Of a DNA stretch of 64,000 nucleotides, positions 1 through 7,890 are shown one piece after another (the stretch's first letter is position 1; each line of letters begins with the position of its first letter). The stretch comes from Desulfovibrio litoralis DSM 11393. GTDB lineage: Bacteria > Desulfobacterota > Desulfovibrionia > Desulfovibrionales > Desulfovibrionaceae. The DNA lies in NCBI RefSeq assembly GCF_900143255.1, contig NZ_FRDI01000004.1, forward strand, positions 99,233 through 163,232. The letters are read 5' to 3'. Made by a program: the position numbers and the translations under genes. Under the pieces are notes generated by a model that worked only from the letters and a program-made list of their open reading frames with translations, made no database searches and was not told the origin of the DNA.

Positions 1-463
1 AAATTGACGTTATTTCGGTCGCCTCATATACTTATAATAAAATTACATTTTTATTATAATCTATTTAAACCCCTATACTCCCACGAAATTTATTTTATTG
101 GTCGCCTCCGGCAGGGGAAAGGGTTTTGTGTGAAACCCTTTCCAAACCCCACATAAGGGGCTGGTCGCCCCTTAACCCCACTGACGCAAATACATTAGTT
201 GATGCCTAACGGCATCAAAAGTGGGTACGCACTTTAGCCTCTTTTAACGGCAAATATAATACTAGGTTTATTGGTGAAAATTAACTGATTTCTTGTATTT
301 ATTTTGCTGCCACGAAATTAAGTTTTTTGGGGCGTCTTTGATGACTTATAATAAAAGTATTTTTTATTAGTCTAATTTATTTTGAAAACTGGATAATTTT
401 AACTTGACTAAAGTCAGTTATTTTGTTTATAAGTTCAAACGTTCTGATGAACTTTTTTATTCT
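1..463. repeat. hairpin-rich non-coding region upstream of tRNA-Leu
   Basis: I see no credible coding sequence here. The stretch holds several perfect inverted repeats close together: GGAAAGGGTTT (116-126) with its complement at 133-143, AAGGGGC (155-161) with 167-173, and TTGATGCC (199-206) with 211-218. Around 305-345 a fragment with a CCACGAAATT box and a GGGGCGTCTTTGATGAC run resembles sequence downstream of the bacterioferritin gene (about 44285-44306). It is probably extragenic repeat DNA; the left end is cut by the window, so the 3' part of a neighbouring operon cannot be judged. Confidence 0.5.
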
Positions 464-547
464 GGCCGGGTGGCGAAATGGTAAACGCGCTGCACTCAAA
501 ATGCAGTGTCCTTGGACTTGAGAGTTCGAATCTCTCCCCGGCTACCA
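464..547 (+). tRNA. tRNA-Leu (anticodon CAA)
   Basis: This is an 84-nt class II tRNA with an encoded CCA end. The 5' acceptor strand GGCCGGG pairs with CCCGGCT (first pair G-U). The anticodon stem CTGCA/TGCAG encloses loop CTCAAAA, giving anticodon CAA (reads UUG). The T arm reads GAGAGTTCGAATCTCTC, and a variable arm of leucine type lies before it. A terminator follows 20 nt downstream. Confidence 0.95.
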
Positions 548-566
548 GTTATAAGTTTATTCTTTA

Positions 567-600
567 AGTCTAAAAGAAAATCTTTTAGGCTTTTTTATTT
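567..600 (+). terminator. intrinsic terminator of tRNA-Leu
   Basis: AGTCTAAAAG (567-576) pairs with CTTTTAGGCT (582-591) around a 5-nt loop and is followed by a T-rich run. It is placed to end the tRNA-Leu transcript. Confidence 0.8.
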
Positions 601-608
601 AATAATAA

Positions 609-670
609 CCTCAAAACACGAATAAGAAAAATAAGTAACTTTCTGTAAAATTAGTTGTTTTTGTGTCTTA
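609..670 (-). repeat. dispersed intergenic repeat, copy A
   Basis: Read on the minus strand, this stretch begins TAAGACACAAAAAC, continues ACTAATTTTACAG and ends near CTTATTCGTG. The same order and spacing occur on the plus strand at 44230-44292 with only scattered substitutions. Both copies lie between genes. The function is unknown. Confidence 0.6.
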
Positions 671-832
671 GAATATTTTATATTCTGTATCAGCAGGGTA
701 TAAAATGATGAAAAAAGAACGCAAAGAAGAGTGTTGTAATTATTTTTATTGAAAAGATACTTGTCTTTTGGGTTTAACGTCTTATATTGTGTATTATTCA
801 ACAGTTATTATTTAACAGTGTTTTTAATTCAT

Positions 833-1188
833 GGGGACGCACTGGTTTCGACGGGGTTGTAAAACCAGAATTGCAGGTCGAGGCGCCGCTGGCCTCGTAA
901 AAAGCGGCAACAATGTAATTGCAGAAAATAACAATTACGCACTAGCTGCTTAATTAAGCAGCCCACCGATGCGACGATGTCTGATAATCGCAAAAGTGGA
1001 CACTTTATCAGGCTGATTTTCCCTTTAGCTTTTGGGAGGGAAGATGAGTAAAAACAATCTAAAGCTGGCGTCAAGGCGTTTGTTTAGAGACAAACCTTGA
1101 GGCGATGACCACTAAGTCTAGACTAAACCTGTAGACGTTCTGAGTGGAGCTTTCTCGGACGCGAGTTCGATTCTCGCCGTCTCCACCA
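833..1188 (+). ncRNA. ssrA: tmRNA (transfer-messenger RNA)
   Basis: tmRNA rescues ribosomes stalled on broken messages and adds a degradation tag. The 5' end GGGGACG pairs with CGTCTCC before the 3' ACCA, and the T-arm GTTCGATTC lies at 1165-1173. The tag reading frame runs 906-953, with resume codon GGC and encoded tag GNNVIAENNNYALAA, ending in the usual ALAA. The length of 356 nt is normal. The 3'-terminal 24 nt are duplicated at 20985-21008, which marks this gene as the integration site of the adjacent island. The gene itself remains intact on the left side. Confidence 0.97.
1165..1188 (+). repeat. attL: ssrA 3' end, direct repeat of attR
   Basis: The final 24 bases of ssrA (T-loop to CCA) are repeated exactly at 20985-21008. 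Integrases of the tyrosine family commonly use the 3' end of tRNA or tmRNA genes as attB, leaving the gene intact on one side and a copy on the other. The flanking bases differ on both sides of the two copies, as expected for an attachment core. Confidence 0.85.
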
Positions 1189-1212
1189 TCACTAAGTTTC
1201 AAGAAGACCAGT

Positions 1213-1260
1213 AAAACCCAGAAAGACTTGATAAACAAGGATTTCTGGGTTTTTATTTTT
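1213..1260 (+). terminator. intrinsic terminator after ssrA
   Basis: A perfect 12-bp stem, AAAACCCAGAAA (1213-1224) with TTTCTGGGTTTT (1242-1253), is followed by a T-rich tail. It lies just inside the proposed island, so the tmRNA now uses an island-supplied terminator. Confidence 0.85.
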
Positions 1261-1300
1261 CAGTAGCGTTCGTTAAAGAACTAGACTTTCCACGAAAAGA

Positions 1301-1349
1301 GGGTATAAACATTTATGAAGTTTATACCCATACAAAAAAGTTTATACCT
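1301..1349. repeat. three GGGTATAAAC arm-type sites near attL
   Basis: The decamer GGGTATAAAC occurs at 1301-1310; its complement occurs at 1320-1329 (exact) and 1340-1349 (one base different). One more exact copy lies at 20925-20934, just inside attR. Short repeated sites near each attachment core are what arm-type binding sites of a tyrosine recombinase look like. That role is an inference. Confidence 0.5.
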
Positions 1350-1378
1350 ATGCCCTAAACTAGTATAGCAGTCGAATC

Positions 1379-1516
1379 ATGACGAAAATTACTGACATAA
1401 CAATAAGCCAAATTCATGCAGCTTTTGATGTTATTAACAGAGGAAGTAGAGAAACAGCTCAACGCATATGTATCATTGTTAAATCAGTTTTTGAGTATGC
1501 GTATAACAGACCTTAA
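1379..1516 (+). pseudogene. tyrosine-integrase remnant (core-binding domain fragment)
   Basis: A 45-codon open frame starting ATG and ending TAA encodes a peptide with the pattern of the core-binding (SAM-like) domain of P4-type integrases: ITDIT at the start, an alpha-helical stretch, then RGSRETAQR and a hydrophobic helix ending SVFEYAY. In full integrases this stretch continues into the catalytic domain with R-H-R-Y residues; here it stops after 45 residues and nothing catalytic follows. It sits 190 bp from attL, the normal place for an island integrase. I read it as the decayed remains of the enzyme that inserted the island. I saw no other integrase gene on the island. Confidence 0.7.
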
Positions 1517-1572
1517 AAGGCAATTCGTTTATTACTTTTCTTTGTTTATAGTTAAGACATAACTATTTCAAT

Positions 1573-2895
1573 TTACTTATCAACTCTAATATCTTTTCCA
1601 TCTTTATCTATCATGATTTTTTTAGTTTTGTTATATAAAAGTTCCATAGCTTTATCAGTTAATAGACGATCTTCTATTTTCTGAATTATATTATTTTCTT
1701 GCATAAATTTGTAAAGTTCATCCGGGGATTGTTTATTTTTTATAGCAAGTTGATTAATATGTTTATTAAGCTCATCTTCAGAAATACTTAAATTTTCTCG
1801 AATAGCAAGAGAGAGTAAAAATATATGAATTTTAGTATTTTTTATTGCCTCTTCTTCTGCAAATTGACTTAGATCTTTTAGGATCACACTTATTTCATTA
1901 GAGTTGTGTCCACATATTTTTAATCTTTCTTTAACTTCTTGTAAATATTCACTTTTATAAAATGCCAAAAGACTTATAGGGAGTTCTATTTTTAGGGGTT
2001 CAATTAGCTCGTTTAGAAGTTTCTGTTGTCCTTCGAGTTTGACTTTTTGTGCATGAATATTCATTGCTTGACTTAAGACTGTTCTCTCGAAATCTTTCAG
2101 ATTTTTAAATCCGAGTGATATAGCAAGCTCCTCTGTCATTTCAGGAAGAGTCTCTTTATAAATTTGTTTCAATTTTACCTTTAAAGAAACCTCTTTTCCG
2201 CGTACTAAAGGATAAGAATAGTCTTGAGGTACAACTATTTGTGAAATTTTTTCTTCACCGTTCTTTAACTGAAAGGTTATTTTATTTAACTCAGTGTTAT
2301 TTCCTTCTTCTAATTTTAGATAGTAGTTTTTCCCCTGCATTCCTGGAACGGGTTTGTTTTGATACAAAGATTCAAAATCAATAATACATATTTCACTTGC
2401 CTGCGGAGTTCTCAATTCTTTAATCTCTGTTAGTTGTATTTTTCCTTTGCAAAAACGGCGTGTTACGTTGTAAACATCTTTAGGGGTAATGTTAGGCTCG
2501 AATACTTTTATTGTTAACTTGTCTAATTCTGGCAAAGGGACATTCGGAAGAATTTCGAAATAAAAAGTAAACTTAAAACTATTGTTACGTATAAGAGTTT
2601 GTTCACCTTCTTGATAGTCAAATCGTACTTGTGATAAAGGGTTAATTTTTGTTTCCTGAAAGATTTTTTGTACTGCATCATCTACGGCTTTATCTGTAGC
2701 TTCTTTTTGTATTTTTTCAGAATATTCAGTTTCTATTCTATCATGAGGGGCTTTACCTTTTTTAAAACCTTTAACCTCTATATTTTTTGCAAATTCTGAA
2801 ATGACTTCATCAAGTGCCTTATTTACATCATCTTTGTTTAATTGTACGAGTATTTTTCGTTCTAAAGAAGTTATTTCTTCTATGGTATATTGCAT
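1573..2895 (-). CDS. tig: trigger factor-like ribosome-associated chaperone
   Basis: Trigger factor binds the ribosome exit tunnel and shields nascent chains. The protein (440 aa from the ATG at 2895, which has a GGA seven bases upstream; a TTG 12 bases earlier is less likely) has the three expected parts: an N-terminal ribosome-binding domain with GFKKGKAP (signature GFRxGxxP) near residue 42, a degenerate FKBP-like middle domain, and a long helical C-terminal domain. The FKBP part lacks the usual IPGFE-type core, so peptidyl-prolyl isomerase activity is doubtful. The gene lies inside the island and is not next to clpP/clpX, its usual neighbours. It may be a second copy with a specialised client, but whether the genome has another tig cannot be seen here. 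Confidence 0.85.
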   Translation of the reverse strand: MQYTIEEITSLERKILVQLNKDDVNKALDEVISEFAKNIEVKGFKKGKAPHDRIETEYSEKIQKEATDKAVDDAVQKIFQETKINPLSQVRFDYQEGEQTLIRNNSFKFTFYFEILPNVPLPELDKLTIKVFEPNITPKDVYNVTRRFCKGKIQLTEIKELRTPQASEICIIDFESLYQNKPVPGMQGKNYYLKLEEGNNTELNKITFQLKNGEEKISQIVVPQDYSYPLVRGKEVSLKVKLKQIYKETLPEMTEELAISLGFKNLKDFERTVLSQAMNIHAQKVKLEGQQKLLNELIEPLKIELPISLLAFYKSEYLQEVKERLKICGHNSNEISVILKDLSQFAEEEAIKNTKIHIFLLSLAIRENLSISEDELNKHINQLAIKNKQSPDELYKFMQENNIIQKIEDRLLTDKAMELLYNKTKKIMIDKDGKDIRVDK

Positions 2896-3065
2896 ATTAG
2901 TGTCCAATATAAATTATTTGTTAGCTGTAATTTTTTTTTTAAATAATATTTTCAAATTAATGTTGTTTTATCAAATAAGCTTGATGCCGTAATAAGATTC
3001 AAAAAAATAATAAAAAATTATGTTATGATATTGAGTTATTGTGATATATTCTACTTGTCAAATCT

Positions 3066-3107
3066 AAAACAATGCTGTCCTTTTTGTTAACAGGGCAGCA
3101 TTGTTTT
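3066..3107 (-). terminator. terminator after trxB
   Basis: AAAACAATGCTGTCC (3066-3080) pairs over 15 positions (one G-U) with GGGCAGCATTGTTTT (3093-3107). It lies 56 bp beyond the stop of the thioredoxin reductase gene, so that operon probably ends here and tig is transcribed separately. Confidence 0.7.
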
Positions 3108-3162
3108 AAAACTCCTAAAAAACAGAGTGATGTTAGCATAGTGTTTTTTCAGCAAATGCTTT

Positions 3163-4077
3163 TTATTCGATAGAACGAATAAATTTTTCTGCTTCTAAAG
3201 CTGCAATTGTGCCGTCACTCATAGCTGTTGTTATCTGTCTATATTTTTTTACAATGACATCTCCAGCGGCAAAGACACCTTTGATGTTTGTGTGCATGTC
3301 TTGATTGGTTATTATATAGCCTTTATCCATCTCTAAAATTCCTTCAAAAACTTGAGTCAAAGGTTTTTGACCGATAAAGACAAAAATCGCATCAATTATT
3401 TCTGTAAAAACTTTGTTGTTTTGAGAGTTTTCAAAATATACTTTTGCTTTACCTTTCCCTAAATCTTCGACTTGGATAATTTTAGTGTTGGTACTCACTT
3501 TTACTTTGCCTGTTTCAAGGGCTGCTTCTTGTGTTGATTTAGCTGCGACACATTGTGGAAAAGCTTCAACAATATGAATGGACTTTATGCCTAATTGAAG
3601 AAGGAATAAGCTTTCGTCAAAACCTGCATTGCCACCGCCGAGTATAATAACATCTTTATTCTTATATGCTGATCCATCACAGATTGCACAATAGTGTATA
3701 TTAGGAAAATCAGTTTCTAATGGGAAAGGATTTGGCTTTCTTCCCGTTGCAACTATTACGGCTTTTGCGGCATAAACATCGCCCATTGTAGTCGTAGCAC
3801 TTTTAAAATCTTGTGTAAAATCTACGCTTTCAACTTCATCTACTTCAACAATATTGACACCTAAAGATTCAACATGGGCACGGGATTTTTCCATAAGTTC
3901 AATACCGTGAATAGATTTATAAGAGGGCATATTTTCAACAGTATGTGTCCAATTGACCAAACCACCACATACTTCCTTTTCCAGAATGGTAACACTAAGA
4001 TTGGCTCTTGCGGCGTATATTGCAGCAGTCATACCTGTAATGCCACCACCTATAATAAGCAAGTTACTTGTATTCAT
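3163..4077 (-). CDS. trxB: thioredoxin reductase-like flavoprotein
   Basis: This 304-aa protein is a pyridine-nucleotide-disulfide oxidoreductase of low-Mr thioredoxin-reductase type. It shows the FAD motif GGGITGMTAA (residues 10-19), the redox pair C130-A-I-C133, a second dinucleotide fold at GGGNAG and the C-terminal AAGDV motif followed by RQITTA. The HRRxxxR box that normally binds the NADPH phosphate is missing: the equivalent stretch reads IVEAFPQCVAAKST. NADH or another donor is therefore likelier than NADPH. The gene starts 8 bp after the thioredoxin stop, so the two form one operon and probably one redox couple. The ATG has a GAGG upstream. Confidence 0.88.
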   Translation of the reverse strand: MNTSNLLIIGGGITGMTAAIYAARANLSVTILEKEVCGGLVNWTHTVENMPSYKSIHGIELMEKSRAHVESLGVNIVEVDEVESVDFTQDFKSATTTMGDVYAAKAVIVATGRKPNPFPLETDFPNIHYCAICDGSAYKNKDVIILGGGNAGFDESLFLLQLGIKSIHIVEAFPQCVAAKSTQEAALETGKVKVSTNTKIIQVEDLGKGKAKVYFENSQNNKVFTEIIDAIFVFIGQKPLTQVFEGILEMDKGYIITNQDMHTNIKGVFAAGDVIVKKYRQITTAMSDGTIAALEAEKFIRSIE

Positions 4078-4085
4078 AAAAACCT

Positions 4086-4400
4086 CTATGCCTTTGCAAA
4101 GAAAGCAATTGTTTCTTTAGGGTTCATAATACCTGAGTTACTTGCTTTTTTCTCACCATTTTTAAAGACTACTAAGGTGGGAACACGCTCAACGCCAAAT
4201 TTTTCCATCAAAGCACTTTCTTCTTCTGTATCAATAGCAGCAATTTTTATAGAGCTATTTTGTGCGTGAACTTTTCCTAATACTACCCCCATCACTTTAC
4301 AGTGAGGGCAGAGGGTTTTGTGAAAGATGATAATACCGTTGTTGTTGGCAATAAATTCGTCAACATTTGCTTGTGTAAGACTTTCAATACCTTCTAACAT
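4086..4400 (-). CDS. thioredoxin with CPHC active site
   Basis: This 104-aa protein has a thioredoxin fold: strand IIIFHK, redox motif C31-P-H-C34, and the conserved cis-proline in RVPTLVVFKNG. The usual thioredoxin motif is CGPC; CPHC is the DsbA motif and generally gives a more oxidising disulfide. There is no signal peptide, so it acts in the cytoplasm. It is preceded by AAGGAG and lies 15 bp after the hydantoinase-like gene and 8 bp before trxB, so all three are co-transcribed. This argues for delivery of electrons to, or disulfide control of, an enzyme of this operon. The partner is not identified. Confidence 0.85.
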   Translation of the reverse strand: MLEGIESLTQANVDEFIANNNGIIIFHKTLCPHCKVMGVVLGKVHAQNSSIKIAAIDTEEESALMEKFGVERVPTLVVFKNGEKKASNSGIMNPKETIAFFAKA

Positions 4401-4415
4401 AATTATACTCCTTTT

Positions 4416-5795
4416 TTATCGTACAGCGACTGCTTTTCTAAAAGTTAATTTTCCTGTTGTTTCTTGTGCACAAAATTCATAATCATTTATTACATGTGAT
4501 CCTCGTAAGAAAACATGTTGTGGAAATCCTTGTAATGTTAGACCTTCATACGGTGAATAATCACAGTTTTCGTGTAACTGGTCTAACTTTATTTCTTTTT
4601 TAATATTTGGATTAAGAATTACAAGATCGGCATCGGTGCCAACTTCAATTCGACCTTTATTTCTCAATCCAGCGATACGTGTAACATGACTAGCCGTAAT
4701 TTCTGCAAGCTTCATCATGCTGATTTTCTTATTAACGACACCTTCGGTAAACAAAATTGGCAAGCGTAATTCAATACCGGGTGTTCCAAGAGGGCATTTA
4801 AAAACGTTACCTGATGATATGTTTAATTTATGTTCAAGGTGAGTGCTATTATGACGAGTTGTTATAAAATGAATAATACCGTCACTTATACCCTTCCAGA
4901 GGGCATTCATATCTTCTTTTTTTCTAAGAGGTGGTAGTGCAATGTATTTATAACATTCTCTATCATTTAGTTCATGACTTTGATACTTTCTGTCTGTAAA
5001 AATTAAATGCAGGGGAGAAGTGGTAATTGTAACGGGTAGGCCTTCTCCTATTTGTTTATATAAGGCGTTAACAACCTCTTTAGAAGAAATGTGGTCAACA
5101 CAAAATGCCATTCCACCAGCTCTTGATAGGTTACACATTCTGTCAAAACTTTCTTTTTCACTCCAATAGGGGTGAGCAGTGGAAAGACTATATGGAGCAG
5201 TTTTTTGTTTCAAAGTATGCAATTCTTCAAGAAGGATAGACGAAGCGTTGCTCTCGCACTGTATAAATGCAGTGCCACCATAACACGAATGTTCACGCAG
5301 GACAGTTGTTATATTCTCGTCGCTCATGTGTCTTTCACCAAAAGTCGATAAGACGCATGATGGAAATCCGTTTAAAGTTTGGGAAATTAGGTCGTTAAGA
5401 TTGTCTTTGGATAGTGGGGTATTACAGTTTTGGTGAAAAGAATAATCAATAAAAGAATTATTTTCTAAAGCATCTTGGTAGTAATTTAGATAGTCTAGGT
5501 TGTTTGGTAATGGTGTTATTTCTTCAACAACTGTAGTTATGCCACCATATAAAGCCGCTATGGAATTTTGTTTAAATGCATTCGCAGAAAATCTTCCGTG
5601 AGAATCTAAAGAAAGCTGAGTGTGTAGATCAACCCCTCCTGGTAATATATATGTATTTTGTACATCAATTACTTTTGAGCCTGCTTTCTCTATATTATCA
5701 CTTATTGCAGCAATCAGACCATTTTCAAGTAAAATATCGGCTTTGTATATATTGTTTGCCGTTACAATGTTGCCGTTTTTAAGTATAGTTTGCAT
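4416..5795 (-). CDS. dihydropyrimidinase/hydantoinase-like protein lacking metal ligands
   Basis: This cyclic-amidohydrolase family protein is 459 aa long. The ATG at 5795 follows AAAGGATAAT; an upstream ATG at 5819 has no ribosome site. Family landmarks are clear: PGGVDLHT, GGITTVVE, LPPLRKKED, and the C-terminal GTDADLVILNP. The catalytic ligands are not conserved: H58-T-Q60 replaces HxH, the carbamylated lysine is absent (aligned stretch GFPSCVLSTFGERH), HAEN reads QCES, and the last aspartate motif (S/T)DH reads TRH. One histidine (VDHISS) remains. A normal dinuclear zinc hydrolase is therefore unlikely; it could be a binding or structural protein, or have altered chemistry. It heads an operon with thioredoxin and thioredoxin reductase, under a sigma-54 promoter at 5854-5869. 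Confidence 0.8.
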   Translation of the reverse strand: MQTILKNGNIVTANNIYKADILLENGLIAAISDNIEKAGSKVIDVQNTYILPGGVDLHTQLSLDSHGRFSANAFKQNSIAALYGGITTVVEEITPLPNNLDYLNYYQDALENNSFIDYSFHQNCNTPLSKDNLNDLISQTLNGFPSCVLSTFGERHMSDENITTVLREHSCYGGTAFIQCESNASSILLEELHTLKQKTAPYSLSTAHPYWSEKESFDRMCNLSRAGGMAFCVDHISSKEVVNALYKQIGEGLPVTITTSPLHLIFTDRKYQSHELNDRECYKYIALPPLRKKEDMNALWKGISDGIIHFITTRHNSTHLEHKLNISSGNVFKCPLGTPGIELRLPILFTEGVVNKKISMMKLAEITASHVTRIAGLRNKGRIEVGTDADLVILNPNIKKEIKLDQLHENCDYSPYEGLTLQGFPQHVFLRGSHVINDYEFCAQETTGKLTFRKAVAVR

Positions 5796-5853
5796 ATTAT
5801 CCTTTATCCTAAGAATCATAAATTTTTTAATTCTAACAATTCATAAATGATAT

Positions 5854-5869
5854 AGCATAAAACATGCCA
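5854..5869 (-). promoter_or_regulatory. sigma-54 promoter of the hydantoinase-like/trxA/trxB operon
   Basis: The minus strand reads TGGCATGTTTTATGCT. Compared with the sigma-54 consensus TGGCACGN4TTGCW, GG and GC are at the right 10-bp spacing and only two defined positions differ. It lies about 60 bp upstream of the ATG at 5795 and directly between that operon and the divergent sigma-54 activator gene at 6182. Confidence 0.75.
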
Positions 5870-5913
5870 GACATCGCGAGTTGAAAATGTTAGATAACTA
5901 TTTTAAATATAAC

Positions 5914-5952
5914 GCATAATAAAAAACTTATCTTTTTTTGTGCTTATTATGC
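5914..5952. promoter_or_regulatory. inverted repeat, candidate upstream activator site
   Basis: GCATAATA (5914-5921) is mirrored by TATTATGC (5945-5952). It lies 45-100 bp upstream of the minus-strand sigma-54 promoter, the distance at which enhancer-binding proteins usually sit. The rest of the 386-bp gap 5796-6181 shows no other clear feature. Confidence 0.35.
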
Positions 5953-6181
5953 TTTATATCTATCCTATAAAAAAAGGAAAATCATGATAATATATGTTAT
6001 AACTATGAAATATTAGGCTATGATTATATATACGGTGTAGTTATCTTATGTGTTTGTGTCGTTTTTATGAATATAATAAAGAAATATTTAATTAATTTAC
6101 TATGTAATCAAGAGGTTACACTTGTGTTTTTAGAGTAATTGCGATATCTTCTGGAATATCATAATATTTTAGGATACCCAT

Positions 6182-7795
6182 ATGAAAAAACAATATGTGA
6201 TTTTTCACGCCTCTCCAGATTGTAATGATACCAGTGAAAGTGTGTTATTTGAATGTGTTAAGTCTGTTATTGATACCTGTGTTTCTGGTGATGTTGCGGT
6301 AGATATTATACATATATTATATTTACAGGGTCAGAAAAAAATTGCTGATAAAACTGCAAAGGAAATGTCTGAACAATATCCAGAAATTGAAATAAAGTTA
6401 GATGAAGGCCCATCATATAAAGAAGATATACATCAAGATAACTTTTGGCAGGTTTATACAACTTTTTATAATTTTTATAATGCTTTTCCTTTTGATTATC
6501 AAAAATATGATTATTTTTTATATTTACCTCAATATAAAGGAACAATAAACACAATAGCAATTGTTCATACATTGAATTATCTTAGGATAAACTGTAAGAT
6601 TATTCAGCAAAATATCACTTCTGATAACTTAGATAAATCATCGTTTAGCTTTTCACCTTTTGATTTAAAATTTGCTGATTATCTTTTGGCTATACGCAAA
6701 ATGAAAATGGAAAGTCTTTCTAACTTAGATTTTTTGCGTTTTAATATTCAAACAAAAAATAAGCTGTATAATGGAATAATGAATAAAATAGAAAAGGTTG
6801 CGTTGAATTCTACCTCTCCTATTTTATTATATGGAGAGCCTGGTGTTGGAAAAACAAAACTAGCAAAACAAATATACGAATTAAAACGAAAAGCAGGTGT
6901 TTTAACAGGAAACTACGTTGAAGTGAACTGTAGCACACTCAAAGGTGAGGGCTTAATATCCACTTTATTTGGACATACCAAAGGAGCTTTTACAGGTGCA
7001 GCAGGTGCAAGGAGTGGATTATTAAAAGTAGCACACAATGGTTTAGTGTTTTTAGATGAGGTAACAGAGATTCCTGTTTCTGAACAAGCTATGTTTTTAA
7101 AAGCACTTGAAGAAAAGCGTTTTTTTCCTTTGGGTGCAGATACTGAAGTTTCAAGCAATTTTCAAATAATTTGTGGTACAAATAAAGATATAGATTCAGA
7201 GGTTGCTAAAGGGAATTTTCGTTATGATTTACTTGCTCGTATAGGGTTATGGCGTTTTGAACTTCCGCCATTACGTGAAAGAAAAGATGATATTCCAAGT
7301 AATATTGCTTATGAATTAGAGCAATATACACTAAAGACAACAAGAGCCGTAAAATTTTTACCAATGGCACTTAAAAAATATTTAGCCTTTGCATTATCCG
7401 AAGACGCTCAATGGGAAGGCAATATGAGATCCTTAAGTGCTTCTATAGAGCGTATGGCAACCTTTTCGACAGCAGGGCATATTACTATAGATGTTGTAGA
7501 AGATGAAATTAAAGAGTTACAGTCTTTTAAAGTAAATAAAGAAAGTAGAACAAATGATAAATTTCCAATTCTACATTCACTTTTGGGAAGTAAGATTAAA
7601 GATATTGACCTTTTTGATAAATTCTGCTTAGAGGGGGTATTAGCAATATGTAAGAAAGCTATGTCAAAAAGTGAAGTAGGGAGAATCCTGTTTGCAAGCT
7701 CTCGCTTACATAAGCAAAAGACAGACGATACAACAAGGTTGAGTAGTTATTTGAGATCACATGGTATAACATGGGAACAAATAAGAAAACTATAG
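6182..7795 (+). CDS. RtcR-like sigma-54 activator with CARF-like N-terminus (1)
   Basis: This 537-aa transcription activator resembles RtcR along its whole length. Residues 1-180 match the RtcR ligand-sensing region, including the stretch around FWQVYTTFYNFYNAFPFD that aligns with the RtcR DPWDFEEVY region; in RtcR this is a CARF-type domain. An AAA+ domain follows with Walker A GEPGVGKT (about 218), the sigma-54 contact loop GAFTGA (about 267), Walker B VFLDEV and LPPLRERKDD. The C-terminus (SEVGRILFASSR to WEQI) matches the RtcR DNA-binding end. No rtcB or rtcA lies nearby. AGGA precedes the ATG. The divergent sigma-54 promoter at 5854 suggests it controls the hydantoinase-like/trx operon. 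Confidence 0.88.
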   Translation: MKKQYVIFHASPDCNDTSESVLFECVKSVIDTCVSGDVAVDIIHILYLQGQKKIADKTAKEMSEQYPEIEIKLDEGPSYKEDIHQDNFWQVYTTFYNFYNAFPFDYQKYDYFLYLPQYKGTINTIAIVHTLNYLRINCKIIQQNITSDNLDKSSFSFSPFDLKFADYLLAIRKMKMESLSNLDFLRFNIQTKNKLYNGIMNKIEKVALNSTSPILLYGEPGVGKTKLAKQIYELKRKAGVLTGNYVEVNCSTLKGEGLISTLFGHTKGAFTGAAGARSGLLKVAHNGLVFLDEVTEIPVSEQAMFLKALEEKRFFPLGADTEVSSNFQIICGTNKDIDSEVAKGNFRYDLLARIGLWRFELPPLRERKDDIPSNIAYELEQYTLKTTRAVKFLPMALKKYLAFALSEDAQWEGNMRSLSASIERMATFSTAGHITIDVVEDEIKELQSFKVNKESRTNDKFPILHSLLGSKIKDIDLFDKFCLEGVLAICKKAMSKSEVGRILFASSRLHKQKTDDTTRLSSYLRSHGITWEQIRKL

Positions 7796-7890
7796 TCAGT
7801 TCATATAAAAAATTGCATGTTTACAAAAGATTGTTTGTTATAGGTTTGAGTAAAACGAATTTTAATTAATGTTTTTGGTAGGGAATGATT

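Noticed and set aside
595-801. 68-codon minus-strand open frame between tRNA-Leu and ssrA
   Set aside because: It has low-complexity composition, overlaps a dispersed repeat and the tRNA terminator, and resembles no known protein.
829-1074. 81-codon minus-strand open frame
   Set aside because: It lies entirely within and antisense to the tmRNA gene, whose structure explains the sequence.
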